Source: Nocardioides cynanchi
GTDB taxonomy: Bacteria > Actinomycetota > Actinomycetes > Propionibacteriales > Nocardioidaceae
Assembly: GCF_008761635.1 (NCBI RefSeq)
Contig: NZ_CP044344.1
Coordinates: 62,001 to 126,000, forward strand
Direction: 5' to 3'
Length of the DNA stretch: 64,000 nt
The translations under genes and the position numbers were made by a program. Under the pieces are notes generated by a model. It was not told where the DNA came from. It worked only from the letters and a program-made list of their open reading frames with translations, and did no database searches. How positions within the stretch are numbered: the stretch's first letter is position 1; every line of letters starts with the position of its first letter. This document shows, in pieces, positions 36,126 through 44,937 of the stretch.

Positions 36126-37273
36126 GGGCTCTCCTCGAAGGCGGGTCGCGACCCCGGGAGCTCGGCGGCCGAGATGTCGTTCACGTGTACGCCGTGCGCG
36201 AAGCCCTTGGGGGTGATCTTGCCGAGCGGCTCGTGGTCTGCCACCGGCCGGACCAGGGAGTCCAGCACCCGGTCGGTGGTCAGCACCTGCCACGGCTCGG
36301 CGGCCGCGACCAGACGGGCCGCCAGGTTCGTCACGCTGCCGATCGCGGCGTAGTCGAACCGGTCCTCGAAGCCGATCCGGCCGAGCGTCGCGTAGCCCTG
36401 CGCGATGCCCGTCCCGAGGGCGAGGTCGAAGCCGCGGCGCCGCCAACCCTCGGCGAGCTCGCGCACCGTGCGGTTCGCGGCCAGGGCCGTGGCCACCGCG
36501 CGGTCGGCGGAGTCGGAGCACGGGACCGGGTCGTTGAAGAACACCATGGCGCCGTCACCGGTGAAGCGCTCCAGCGTCCCCTCGTGGTCGTGGATCAGGC
36601 GCCCGATGGCCGCGTGGAACTCGCCGAGCACCTGGGTGACCTCCTCCGGCTCACTGGTCTCGGCGAACGGCGTGAAGTTGCGCAGGTCGAAGAACACCAC
36701 CACGATCTCGCGCCGATGGCTCAGCAGGAGACCCTCGTCCGCCATCACCAGCTCGGCGACCTGAGGGGACAGGAAGCGACGGAGGCGGCCGACACGCTCG
36801 AGCTCGCCCAGCTGCTCCTCCACGCGGGCGGTGAGCTCCTGGTTCCAGGCGGCCAGCTCGGCGGCCTGGCGGCCGATGGTGTCGTGGAAGCGCTTGATCC
36901 GTGCCAGTGAAGCGATCCGGGCGAGCAGCTCGCTCTGGTCGAAGGGCTTGGTCACGAAGTCGTCGGCACCGGCCTCGAGCGCCCGCGCCCGCTGCTGCTC
37001 CCCGCTGGCGGTGATCATCACGACCGGGAGGAACTCGGTGGCGGGCTCGCTCCGGATCCGGCGGCACACCTCGTAGCCGTCCAGGCCCGGCATCAGCACG
37101 TCGAGCAGGACCACGTCGACGAGATCGTCCTCGGCGAGCCGCGCCAGGCCCTCGGCTCCCGACGGGCAGACGACGACGTCGTACCCCCGCGGCGAGAGCA
37201 CCGCGTCGATCAGCCGCAGGTTGGCGGCCTGGTCGTCGATGGCGAGGACCCGCACGGCGCGGTGGTGGCTCAC
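36110..37273 (-). CDS. Receiver-class III nucleotidyl cyclase
   Basis: The 387-residue protein has an N-terminal receiver domain (VLAIDDQ; phosphoacceptor in VVLLDVLMPGLDGYE; FVTKPF), a coiled-coil linker (about 125-165) and a class III cyclase domain with metal Asp in VVVFFDLRNFTPF and GDGAMVFFND, and transition-state Asn/Arg in IGSVTNLAARL. The usual adenine-specifying Lys before the second motif reads Arg (LERFTGDG), so ATP specificity is uncertain. It is the last gene of a phosphosignalling operon. Confidence 0.93.
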   Translation of the reverse strand: MSHHRAVRVLAIDDQAANLRLIDAVLSPRGYDVVVCPSGAEGLARLAEDDLVDVVLLDVLMPGLDGYEVCRRIRSEPATEFLPVVMITASGEQQRARALEAGADDFVTKPFDQSELLARIASLARIKRFHDTIGRQAAELAAWNQELTARVEEQLGELERVGRLRRFLSPQVAELVMADEGLLLSHRREIVVVFFDLRNFTPFAETSEPEEVTQVLGEFHAAIGRLIHDHEGTLERFTGDGAMVFFNDPVPCSDSADRAVATALAANRTVRELAEGWRRRGFDLALGTGIAQGYATLGRIGFEDRFDYAAIGSVTNLAARLVAAAEPWQVLTTDRVLDSLVRPVADHEPLGKITPKGFAHGVHVNDISAAELPGSRPAFEESPQRPA

Positions 37274-37644
37274 GGCTGCTCCCGCAGGAACGAGGCCACC
37301 TGGTCGGGCAGCGAGCGGACGCTGATCGGCTTGTTGAGGTAGCCGTCGAAGCCGGCGGTCTCGGCGGCCGCGTGGTCACGGTCCATGACCAGGGCGCTGA
37401 GCGCGATCACGGGTACGTCGTCGGCGAGGACGCCGCTCCGCAGCCGGCGCAGGGTCTCGGTGCCGTCGATGCCGGGCAGCTGCAGGTCCATCAGCACGAG
37501 GTCGGGCGGCAGGTCTCCGGCCAGCAGCAGGCCCTCCTCGCCGGACCCGGCGCCGACGACCTCGTAGCCGGCGTACTCGAGCACGTCGCGGACCAGCTTG
37601 AAGTTCAGGGGGTTGTCCTCGACCACCAGGATCCGCGTGGTCAT
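37270..37644 (-). CDS. Single-domain response regulator
   Basis: The 124-residue protein is a receiver domain only: ILVVEDNPLNFKLVRDVL, phosphoacceptor Asp in LVLMDLQLPGIDG, Thr/Ser in VIALSALVM, and Lys in YLNKPIS. It resembles DivK-like relay proteins. Its start and stop overlap its neighbours by four bases each, so it probably passes phosphate between the hybrid kinase upstream and the receiver-cyclase downstream. Confidence 0.95.
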   Translation of the reverse strand: MTTRILVVEDNPLNFKLVRDVLEYAGYEVVGAGSGEEGLLLAGDLPPDLVLMDLQLPGIDGTETLRRLRSGVLADDVPVIALSALVMDRDHAAAETAGFDGYLNKPISVRSLPDQVASFLREQP

Positions 37645-39893
37645 GGGAGGCCCCCCGTTCCGACATCGGTCCCCCGGAGGACCCCGGCCCCCGCCAGGGC
37701 CTCGAGCAGGTCGGCGCGGCCGATGGGCTTGGTGAGGTAGGCAGACGCGCCGAGCGCCAGACCCCGCGCATGGTCGTCGACGATCGAGGCCACGACCACC
37801 GGAACCTGCGCGGTGGCAGGGTCGCCCTTGAGCTCCTCGAGCACCTGCCAGCCGTCCATCCGGGGCAGCTGCACGTCCAGCACGACCGCGGCCGGTGGGC
37901 TGCGCCGTGCCATCTCCAGCGCCTCGACGCCGTCATGCGCGGTGAGCACGAGGGCGGGGCTGCCGGCGAGGTAGGCGATCATCAGGTCGAGCGAGGCCCG
38001 GTCGTCCTCCACCAGCAAGATCGTGGGCCGGCCGTCCTTCCCGAGGGTGGTCGCGGCCCCGTCGGCCGTGAGGGCCGGATAGACCGGCAGCGAGAAGGTG
38101 AAGGTGCTGCCGCGCCCCTCCTCGGACTCCAGCCACAGCCGGCCGCCGAACAGCTGAACGATGCGCCGCGACAGGGTGAGGCCGAGACCCGTGCCCTCGG
38201 CCTTGGGCGCCCCCCGGCCGCCCTGCTGGAACGAGTCGAAGATCCGCTCGCGGTCCTCCTCCGGGATCCCGGGGCCGGTGTCGCGGACCGCCACGACCAG
38301 GTCGCGGCCCGTACGGCGGGCCGACACGGCCACGGCGCCGCCGTCGGGGGTGAACTTGACCGCGTTCGAGACCAGGTTGAGCACGACCTGCTTGAAGCGC
38401 AGCTCGTCGGCGTCGAGCTCTTCGACGCCCGGACCCACGTCGAGCTCCAGCGCGATCGCATGAGCAGCAGCTCGCTCCCGGACCATCGAGAGCGCGGACT
38501 CGAGCGCCACCCGGATGGAGAACCGGGCCGGCTCGAGCACCATCTGCCCGGCCTCGACCTTGGAGAGGTCGAGGATCTCGTTGAGCAGCTCCAGGAGGTG
38601 CCGGCCCGAGCTCCAGATGTCGCGGACGTACTCGGCCTGGCGTTCGTTGAGGTCGCCGAACATCTGGTCCATCAGCACCTCGGAGAAGCCGATCACCGCG
38701 TTGAGGGGCGTCCGGAGCTCATGGGACATGCTCGCGAGGAACTCCGACTTGTGGCGGCTCGCGACCTCGAGCTCCCGGCGCTGCGAGTCCAGCTCGCCGT
38801 AGAGGCGCGCGTTGACGATGGCCAGGCCGCTCTGGCCTGCAAAGGTCCGCAGCAGGTCGCGCAGTCCCTGGTCGAACAGCCCCGGCGTCCGGCGCCGGAT
38901 CACGAGGGCGCCGACGAGGTCGTCGTTGCGCTGCACCGGGACGGCGAGCGCCGATCGCCAGCCGTCCTCGAACAGTGCCTGCAGGTGCGGGTCCCGGGTC
39001 GGCATCTCGGCCAGGTCGGCCACCTCGAGGGGTTGCCCACCCATCGCCGCCTGCCCGACGAGTGTGGAGTCACGACGGATCTCGATCGAGCGCAGCCGGG
39101 CGATCAGGCGGTCGCTGCTGCCGTAGGCCGCGCGGACGATGAACGTCTCCGTGACCGGGTCGAACTCCATCACCGACCCACCGTCCGCGCCGGTGAGGTG
39201 GACGGCGTTCGCCACGATCCGGGTGAGCACCTCGTCGAGGTCGAGGCTCGAGCTGACCCCGACGCCGACGTCGCGGAGCGCCTCGAGTTGGGCGACCTTG
39301 GTGGCCAGCTCGGCCCCCCTGCTCTCCAGCGCGCCGAGCAGGTCGACCTGGCGGAGCACGATGGCGGCCTGGGCGGCGAAGAGCCCCAGGGTGGCCACCG
39401 CGTCGTCGTCGAACGGGTCGACCTCGGTGCGCCACATGGAGAGGACCCCCACGACCTCGTCGTCCAGCATCATCGGCGCGGTGAGCAGCGAGCGATAGCC
39501 GGCGATCTGCTGCAGGTCGTTCCGGCCGTACTCCTGGTCGGCGAGCACGTCATCGACCCGTTGGGAGGAGCGGTCCACTGCGGCCCGGCCGACCATGGAC
39601 TCCCGGTTGCGGGCGATCGGGTGGTCACGCACGTACTGGCGGAAGTCCTCGGGGAAGTCGCCGGAGATCCGCGACAGCCGGATCACGGTGGGCTCGACGA
39701 GGTAGAGCTGACCGACCTGCGCACCGCACAGGCTCTGGGCACGCTCGACGATCACGTCGAGCAGCGAGCCCGGATCGGCGCCGGCGCGGCTCAGAGCGAC
39801 CAGGATCTCGTGGGTGGCGACAGCCTGCTCGCGAGCCTTGTCGCCACCTGCGTCACCCGGCCTCGGCGCCCGGGTCGGAAGGTCAGGTCCCAC
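37641..39893 (-). CDS. Hybrid sensor histidine kinase (GAF-GAF-HisKA-HATPase-receiver)
   Basis: The 750-residue protein has two GAF domains (about 30-180 and 205-365), a HisKA dimerisation helix with SHELRTPLNAVIGFSE, an ATPase with LNLVSNAVKFTPDGG, RDTGPGIPEED and GTGLGLTLSRR, and a C-terminal receiver (ILLVEDDRASLDL; VVLDVQLPRMDGW; YLTKPIG). No membrane segment is seen, so it is a cytosolic sensor. GTG 39893 follows a GGGGGAGG ribosome site; the frame stays open to 41039 but that part is noncoding or antisense. Confidence 0.93.
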   Translation of the reverse strand: MGPDLPTRAPRPGDAGGDKAREQAVATHEILVALSRAGADPGSLLDVIVERAQSLCGAQVGQLYLVEPTVIRLSRISGDFPEDFRQYVRDHPIARNRESMVGRAAVDRSSQRVDDVLADQEYGRNDLQQIAGYRSLLTAPMMLDDEVVGVLSMWRTEVDPFDDDAVATLGLFAAQAAIVLRQVDLLGALESRGAELATKVAQLEALRDVGVGVSSSLDLDEVLTRIVANAVHLTGADGGSVMEFDPVTETFIVRAAYGSSDRLIARLRSIEIRRDSTLVGQAAMGGQPLEVADLAEMPTRDPHLQALFEDGWRSALAVPVQRNDDLVGALVIRRRTPGLFDQGLRDLLRTFAGQSGLAIVNARLYGELDSQRRELEVASRHKSEFLASMSHELRTPLNAVIGFSEVLMDQMFGDLNERQAEYVRDIWSSGRHLLELLNEILDLSKVEAGQMVLEPARFSIRVALESALSMVRERAAAHAIALELDVGPGVEELDADELRFKQVVLNLVSNAVKFTPDGGAVAVSARRTGRDLVVAVRDTGPGIPEEDRERIFDSFQQGGRGAPKAEGTGLGLTLSRRIVQLFGGRLWLESEEGRGSTFTFSLPVYPALTADGAATTLGKDGRPTILLVEDDRASLDLMIAYLAGSPALVLTAHDGVEALEMARRSPPAAVVLDVQLPRMDGWQVLEELKGDPATAQVPVVVASIVDDHARGLALGASAYLTKPIGRADLLEALAGAGVLRGTDVGTGGLP

Positions 39894-40270
39894 CTCGCAC
39901 CTCCCCCGTGGAGGGACCTGGCCAGTGTGCTGCTCCTCGGCGGGGTGCGCAACGGCGAATTCACGAGCGTCGTACGGCGTGTCGGGGCCGACACGCCGAG
40001 GGCCGGGAAATTGGTGCCGCCAGCGTCTTGTCGGGGACGCTTCCGCGGGATAGAACTGTCCTGTCGGAAGGGCTTCGGCCCCGAAGACATCGAAGGCCCA
40101 CCAACTCATACTTGGTGGGCCTTCACCTATTTCTGCCCCGGTTGCGCCGGGTCTCCGCGAGCGCCGGGAAAAGCACAGGCCCGGCGATCTCATACGTCGC
40201 CGGGCCGAGACCATTGGACCCTGCGGACGCACGAGATGCAGGGATCTGGGCGGCGTGTCGTCCTCCCGGC
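39894..40270. other. 377-bp intergenic region with two hairpins sharing one loop
   Basis: No convincing gene is seen. GAAGGCCCACCAA (40092-40104) pairs perfectly with 40112-40124 across the loop CTCATAC; GGCCCGGCGA (40178-40187) pairs with 40197-40206 across a loop containing the same CTCATAC. The stems differ. The region lies downstream of the methyltransferase and upstream of the kinase, so terminators or a small structured RNA are possible. Confidence 0.7.
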
Positions 40271-41125
40271 TCAGACGACCGTGGCGACCACCATGAGGTA
40301 CTCCCACTCCAGGCTGCCGTCGGGCTGCCGGTTGCGCTCGGCGAGGTCGAACAGTGCCTGGTCGAGCTCGGCGACGCGCTCGGGCTGGTCGGCGATGCCC
40401 CGGTACGCCGCGATGGTGGGGCCGTAGTTGGACTTGAAGTAGTCCCGGAAGGCGCCGGGAGCCTCCAGACCGTCGACCCGCAGCGACTGCTGGGTGACAA
40501 GCACGTCGGTGATCCGATCGGCGAAGAGCTCCCTCAGGTGAGCGACGTCCCCCCACAGCGGCGGTGGCTGTGCGCCGGGCGGGGGCGCCGGAGCGAACGG
40601 CTTCATCGTGGCGAACAGCTGGCCGATGAACCCCGCCGGGGTCCAGCTGATCAAGCCGATCCGGCCGCCGGGACGGGTGACCCGGACCAGCTCGTCGGCT
40701 GCTGCCTGGTGGTGCGGGGCGAACATCACGCCGACGCACGACGTGACCACGTCGAAGGCGCCGTCGTCGAAGGGCAGGCGCTCGGCGTCGGCGACCTGCC
40801 ACTCCAGTCGGAGGCCGCGCCCAGCGGCATCGACCTCGCCCCGGTCGAGCAGCTCGGGGGTCAGGTCGGTGGCGATGACGTGTGCGCCGGTCGCCGCGGC
40901 CGGGATGGCCACGTTGCCGGAGCCGGCGGCGACGTCGAGCACGTGCTGTCCCGGCCCGATCTCGCAGGCCGCCACCAGGGTGGGGCCGAGGTCGGCGATG
41001 AGCTCGGTGGCGACGGCGTGGTAGTCGCCGAGTGCCCACATGGCGCGATGGCGCGCCTTCAGGGCCTGGTCGTCGGTGGTGGTGCGGGTGCTGGTGCTGG
41101 TGATCAGGGTCTTGGTGTCAGGCAT
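40271..41125 (-). CDS. Class I SAM-dependent methyltransferase
   Basis: The 284-residue protein has the SAM loop VLDVAAGSGNVAIPAA, acidic ATDLTPELL and motif II/III VTSCVGVMFAPHHQAAADEL. It resembles the UbiE/Methyltransf_11 group; substrate is unknown. The start at 41125 is preceded by GAGGAGGGACCC; the longer frame to 41197 is not needed. It lies downstream of the hydrolase-LuxR fusion on the same strand, separated by 114 bases. Confidence 0.9.
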   Translation of the reverse strand: MPDTKTLITSTSTRTTTDDQALKARHRAMWALGDYHAVATELIADLGPTLVAACEIGPGQHVLDVAAGSGNVAIPAAATGAHVIATDLTPELLDRGEVDAAGRGLRLEWQVADAERLPFDDGAFDVVTSCVGVMFAPHHQAAADELVRVTRPGGRIGLISWTPAGFIGQLFATMKPFAPAPPPGAQPPPLWGDVAHLRELFADRITDVLVTQQSLRVDGLEAPGAFRDYFKSNYGPTIAAYRGIADQPERVAELDQALFDLAERNRQPDGSLEWEYLMVVATVV

Positions 41126-41239
41126 GGGTCCCTCCTCGGTCGGTGCCGCCGACGCTAGGAGGGGTCGCGGGGTGCCGACATCGGTGCAGGCACCCATCAG
41201 GTGGGGCGGACCGGTCGTCGTACGACTGCGTAGTGACGC

Positions 41240-42331
41240 TCAGCCGGAGGAGAGCAACCGGCCGACGGCGCCGGTGCGGGCCGACTTCCCGCGCAGGCCG
41301 AGCTTGTCGTAGATGTTCTGGAAGTGCCGCTCCACGGTCCGCACGCTGAGGGTCAGCTCAGCGGCGATCCCGGCGTTGTCGTGGCCCCGGGCGGCGAGCT
41401 CGAGGACCTCGAGCTCGCGGGTGCTGAGCACCGAGCGCGGGTCGTCCTCGGGGTCGACCGGGTCGTCGGCGCCGTCCTCGGCCAGGAACTCGGTGACCGT
41501 CTGCAGGAACACCGGCCAGGCCGGCTCATCCTCGAGCACGATGTGGTTCTGGCTCTCCAGGCCCACCAGGCGGGCTCCGTCGATCCGGCTGGCGAGCAGC
41601 CGGGCGTAGTCGAAGTCGTTCATCCGGTCGCCCACGGAGTGGACCACCAGGGTGGGCGCGGAGATCTGCGGCAGCAGGTGGTTGGAGTCCACGGCTCGCC
41701 GCTGGCGCCGAGCCGTGGCCGCGATGCGGCCGGTGACCGCCCGGCGTTGGAGGTCGTCGAGCCAGCCCATCTGCTCCTCGGAGGCGCCGGGGATCATCAG
41801 GTAGGTGAACACCCGGCGGAACTCCGGCGTCGGGCGCTCCCACCCGAGCTCGATCACCGCGTTCAGGGCCTCGTCCAGCTCGCGCTCCTCCGGGAGGTCG
41901 ACAGCGGACGACCCGGGGTAGCTGCCGTAGAAGACGAGACGGCTGACCTGCTCGGGATGGCGTACGACGTACTCGATCGCGACCGGGCCGCCCTGCGACA
42001 TCGCCAGGAGTGCGAACCGCTCGAGGCCAGCATCCTGGACGACGGCTTCGAGGTCGGCGATCCGCGGCTCGAGGCCGTGGTCGGTGACCTCGCGGTCGGA
42101 CAGCCCGTGCCCGCGCTCGTCGAAGCGGTAGACGGTCGCGATCTTGCCCAGCTCGCTGAGGTAGTGCCGCCAGACCGGGCTCTCCCAGTCGTACTGGAGG
42201 TGGCTGAGCCAGCAGGAGTCGATCACCAGCGGCGGCCCCGAGCCGTGCACGGCGTAGGCGATCGTGACGCCGTCGGCGGAGCGGCAGAAGCGCACCTCCT
42301 GCTTCGGCGTGATCCGCGGCGACCCGGCCAT
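41240..42331 (-). CDS. Alpha/beta-hydrolase fused to a LuxR DNA-binding domain
   Basis: The 363-residue protein has an alpha/beta-hydrolase domain (about 10-290) with Ser112 in LLAMSQGGPVAIE, Asp235 in VHSVGDRMND and His263 in LESQNHIVL, the three triad positions. The nucleophile elbow lacks its first Gly. A LuxR/GerE helix-turn-helix follows (about 300-360; STRELEVLELAARG, SVRTVERHFQNIYDKLG). The fusion suggests a regulator that senses, and perhaps hydrolyses, an ester or lactone. TAGCAT lies six bases upstream. Confidence 0.92.
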   Translation of the reverse strand: MAGSPRITPKQEVRFCRSADGVTIAYAVHGSGPPLVIDSCWLSHLQYDWESPVWRHYLSELGKIATVYRFDERGHGLSDREVTDHGLEPRIADLEAVVQDAGLERFALLAMSQGGPVAIEYVVRHPEQVSRLVFYGSYPGSSAVDLPEERELDEALNAVIELGWERPTPEFRRVFTYLMIPGASEEQMGWLDDLQRRAVTGRIAATARRQRRAVDSNHLLPQISAPTLVVHSVGDRMNDFDYARLLASRIDGARLVGLESQNHIVLEDEPAWPVFLQTVTEFLAEDGADDPVDPEDDPRSVLSTRELEVLELAARGHDNAGIAAELTLSVRTVERHFQNIYDKLGLRGKSARTGAVGRLLSSG

Positions 42332-42340
42332 GGGCCGATG

Positions 42341-42958
42341 CTAGCGCCGGCGCAGGGTCACCGTCGTCAGGTCGCGGACCCGCTGGAGCCCGCTGGTGAC
42401 GGGGGCCTCGAGGTCGCCGACGACGACCACCCGGGCGCCGGCGTCGAGGGCCGAGCGCACCCCCGGCTCGGCGTCCTCGAACGCGACGCTGTCGTGGGGC
42501 TCGACACCGAGCAGCGCGGCCGCACGGAGGTAGCCGTCGGGAGCGGGCTTGCCGTGCGTCACCTCGTCGGCGGGGACCAGCACCTCCGGGACGGGGAGAC
42601 CGGCCGCGACCAGCCGTCGTACGGCGAGGACACGGGGGGCCGAGGTGACCACCGCCCAGGGCAGGCGCAGGGAGCCGAGCAGCGCCGCGGCTCCCGGCAC
42701 CTCCCGGATGCCGTCGTCCGCCTCGAGCTCCCGGCGCTCGAGCTCGGTGGTCACCGACCGCAGCCGGTCGGTCGAGGCGTCGGGCAGGAAGCGCCGCACG
42801 ATGTCCGGCGTACGGCGGCCGTGGGAGTAGGCGAGCAACACGGCGGGATCCACGCGGTGCTCGGAGCAGAACTGCAGCCACAGCGACTCGACGACGGCCG
42901 TGGAGTCGACGAGCGTGCCGTCCATGTCGAACCGGGCGGCAGCGACCGTCAGCTCCAC
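42341..42958 (-). CDS. HAD-family phosphatase (beta-PGM-like)
   Basis: The 205-residue hydrolase has motif I ARFDMDGTLVDSTAVV, motif II VVTSAPR, motif III HGKPAPDGYLRAA and motif IV VAFEDAEPGV. It belongs to the beta-phosphoglucomutase-like sugar phosphatases; substrate is not defined. GTG 42958 overlaps the stop of the upstream PPOX gene (TAGTG), giving a two-gene operon. The much longer frame is spurious. Confidence 0.92.
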   Translation of the reverse strand: MELTVAAARFDMDGTLVDSTAVVESLWLQFCSEHRVDPAVLLAYSHGRRTPDIVRRFLPDASTDRLRSVTTELERRELEADDGIREVPGAAALLGSLRLPWAVVTSAPRVLAVRRLVAAGLPVPEVLVPADEVTHGKPAPDGYLRAAALLGVEPHDSVAFEDAEPGVRSALDAGARVVVVGDLEAPVTSGLQRVRDLTTVTLRRR

Positions 42959-43383
42959 TAGCGGTCGCTCAGAGCGCCGTACACATGGTCGGGACGGAGC
43001 CGGATGACGGCGCGCCCGTCGCGGACCATCGCGGCGCGGTAGTCGTCCCAGTCGTCGTGCTCGCCGTTCGCGGCCCGGTAGTAGGCCACCAGCTCCTCGA
43101 CCACCTCGTCGTCCACGGCCGCTGCCGGCTCGGTGACCTCGACCGCACCCTCGAGCACCGCGTAGGACCAGAAGTCCTGGCTGGTCACGTGCAGCGCGGC
43201 CCACGGCGTACGACGGAGGTTGGTGTACTTCGCGCGGTCGGAGGTGGTCGAGATCCGCACCACCCCCTCGTCGTCGACCCAGTGCAGGACGTTGGACAGC
43301 TGGGGCCGGCCGTTGCCGCGCAGGGTGACCAGCACGGATCTGGGGTGGCTGCGGGCGAAGTCGAGCGCCTGGGAGATCTCCAT
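42958..43383 (-). CDS. PPOX-class F420-dependent oxidoreductase
   Basis: The 141-residue split-barrel flavoprotein-like enzyme has SVLVTLRGNGRPQLSNVLHW, RISTTSDRAKYTNLRRTPWAALHV and the C-terminal RAVIRLRPDHVYG. It fits the F420-dependent FDOR-B type. The substrate is unknown. It leads the operon with the HAD phosphatase. Confidence 0.92.
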   Translation of the reverse strand: MEISQALDFARSHPRSVLVTLRGNGRPQLSNVLHWVDDEGVVRISTTSDRAKYTNLRRTPWAALHVTSQDFWSYAVLEGAVEVTEPAAAVDDEVVEELVAYYRAANGEHDDWDDYRAAMVRDGRAVIRLRPDHVYGALSDR

Positions 43384-43555
43384 GTCCCCATCGTGCCAGC
43401 GGGGCCGCGGAGAGGCTCGACGCGACCGCGCCAGATCCTTGGGGATCGGTCAGCCGGCGGATTATCATCGGGCTCGGCCTCGTCAGGGGCCTTGCCATGT
43501 GGGAGGCGCGGGCTCACCGGGAGGGACGCTCGCCGACGTGACCGGAGCGGCTGGG

Positions 43556-44230
43556 GTGTCAGCAAACGATCGTCAGTACGAGCGCGACGACTACGGCGAC
43601 CACGCCGAAGCCCCGGCGCTGGTCGGCGGCTTTGCCTACGACAAGGCGACGGACCGCTGGACCTGGTCGGCGGAGGTCTACCGCATCCACGGGTTCGAGC
43701 CCCACGACGTCGTCCCCACCACCGAGCTGATGCGCTACCACCTGCACCCCGACGAGGGGGAGGCGATCCTGGTGACGCTGTGGCAGGCGATGGCCGCCCG
43801 GGCGCCGTTCAGCGAGCACTTCCGGGTGGTCGACGCGCGCGGTACGACCCGCAACGTGCTGGCCCTGGGCACCGGCGACACCGGGAGCAGGTCGGGTCTC
43901 GGGCTGCGCGGCCAGCTGGTCGACCTGAGCGACATGCACCACGAGATCCTCCGGAACGACGTGGGTCCCGCCGTCGAGGAGTTCCAGGCGCACCGGGCCG
44001 TGATCGAGCAGGCCAAGGGCATCCTGATCCAGATGCTGGCCGTCGACGCCGACGAGGCGTTCGACCGGATGCGCGCCTACTCCCAGCACGCCAACGTGAA
44101 GGTGAGGTTCCTGGCCGAGTGCCTGGTCGCAGCCGCGACCAAGGACCGGACCGACCCGACGGAGGGCCCCGGGCTCACCGTCGACGAGCTCTTCGCGATC
44201 TTCTCCGAGGCGACCTCCGACGAGCGCTGA
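43556..44230 (+). CDS. PAS-ANTAR domain RNA-binding regulator
   Basis: The 224-residue protein has an N-terminal PAS domain (about 20-130; TWSAEVYRIHGFEPHD, YHLHPDEGEAIL) and a C-terminal ANTAR domain (about 145-200; AHRAVIEQAKGILIQMLAVDADEAFDRMRAYSQ). ANTAR proteins bind paired hexanucleotide-loop hairpins in mRNA to prevent termination. GTG 43556 was chosen for its GGAGCGG site; GTG 43538 is possible. No cotranscribed kinase is present, so its input is unknown. Confidence 0.9.
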   Translation: MSANDRQYERDDYGDHAEAPALVGGFAYDKATDRWTWSAEVYRIHGFEPHDVVPTTELMRYHLHPDEGEAILVTLWQAMAARAPFSEHFRVVDARGTTRNVLALGTGDTGSRSGLGLRGQLVDLSDMHHEILRNDVGPAVEEFQAHRAVIEQAKGILIQMLAVDADEAFDRMRAYSQHANVKVRFLAECLVAAATKDRTDPTEGPGLTVDELFAIFSEATSDER

Positions 44231-44256
44231 GCCCGGCCCCCGAGAGAGGCCGGCTC
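44229..44256. terminator. Bidirectional hairpin between convergent genes
   Basis: GAGCCCGGCC (44229-44238) pairs with GGCCGGCTC (44248-44256), with one bulged C, around a nine-base loop. It sits at the stop codon of the ANTAR gene, facing the end of the hemerythrin gene. Confidence 0.6.
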
Positions 44257-44268
44257 AGCAGGGTCCGC

Positions 44269-44769
44269 TCAGTCGACGACGGCCTTGACGACCTTCTTCA
44301 GGGTCCCCGGCTGGGAGGGCCGCTTCGGGGCGCGTTTGCGGCGCTCGGCCATCTCCGCACCGATCTCCTGGAGCTGCTTGCGCCCGAGGCCCTCGCGAAC
44401 CTTGGGGAACCACTCCTTCTCCTCTTCGTCCATGTGATGCTCGACGTTCTCGATCAGCACCGTGGTCTTGGCGGTGAAGCGCTCCGCATCGGGCTTCATC
44501 GTCGACAGCTCCATCACGAGCACGTCGGCGACGTGGTGCTCCTCGTAGGACTCGAGCACGTCGTCTTCCAAGTCGGGCAGGAGCTCGCGCACGCGGGGGT
44601 ACATGACCTCGTTCTCGAGGTAGGTGTGGATCGTCAGCAGCTCGATCATCCGGTCGACGAGGCGACCCTTGACCACGAACGCGTCGTGGCCGGCCTTCTC
44701 GAAGTCGCGGAAGACCTTGCGGATCTGCTTGTGCTCGTCCTTGAGCAGGACGATGGCGTCGGTCGACAT
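44269..44769 (-). CDS. Hemerythrin HHE domain protein
   Basis: The 166-residue four-helix protein has the diiron ligands of the HHE family: LLKDEHKQIRKVF, LTIHTYLENEVMYP, YEEHHVADVLVMEL and IENVEHHMDEEEKEWFP. Such proteins bind oxygen or sense peroxide or nitric oxide. The final 35 residues are basic (AERRKRAPKRPSQPGTLKKV). An AAGGAGC site precedes the ATG. It stands alone. Confidence 0.95.
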   Translation of the reverse strand: MSTDAIVLLKDEHKQIRKVFRDFEKAGHDAFVVKGRLVDRMIELLTIHTYLENEVMYPRVRELLPDLEDDVLESYEEHHVADVLVMELSTMKPDAERFTAKTTVLIENVEHHMDEEEKEWFPKVREGLGRKQLQEIGAEMAERRKRAPKRPSQPGTLKKVVKAVVD

Positions 44770-44937
44770 GGGGCTCCTTGTGGTGGGTTACCCATCAGTA
44801 CCCGTGAGAGCCCGGGCGCATGCCGACCCGGGCGGCCGACCGGGGAGTCGTGCATCACTTCTGGCGGTGCCACGACACCGTTTGTTGGACGGCGGCAACC
44901 GGAACGCGTGGCGCTGCGTCCGAGAAGCGTGGGCAAG

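Noticed and set aside
39894-41039. Extension of the histidine kinase into one 1132-residue protein
   Set aside because: The extra N-terminal 380 residues are Arg/Pro-rich antisense of the methyltransferase gene and cross two strong hairpins; GTG 39893 has a good ribosome site.
41126-41239. Integration or att site near a tRNA gene
   Set aside because: No integrase, direct repeats or foreign gene cluster occur beside any of the four tRNA genes in this window.
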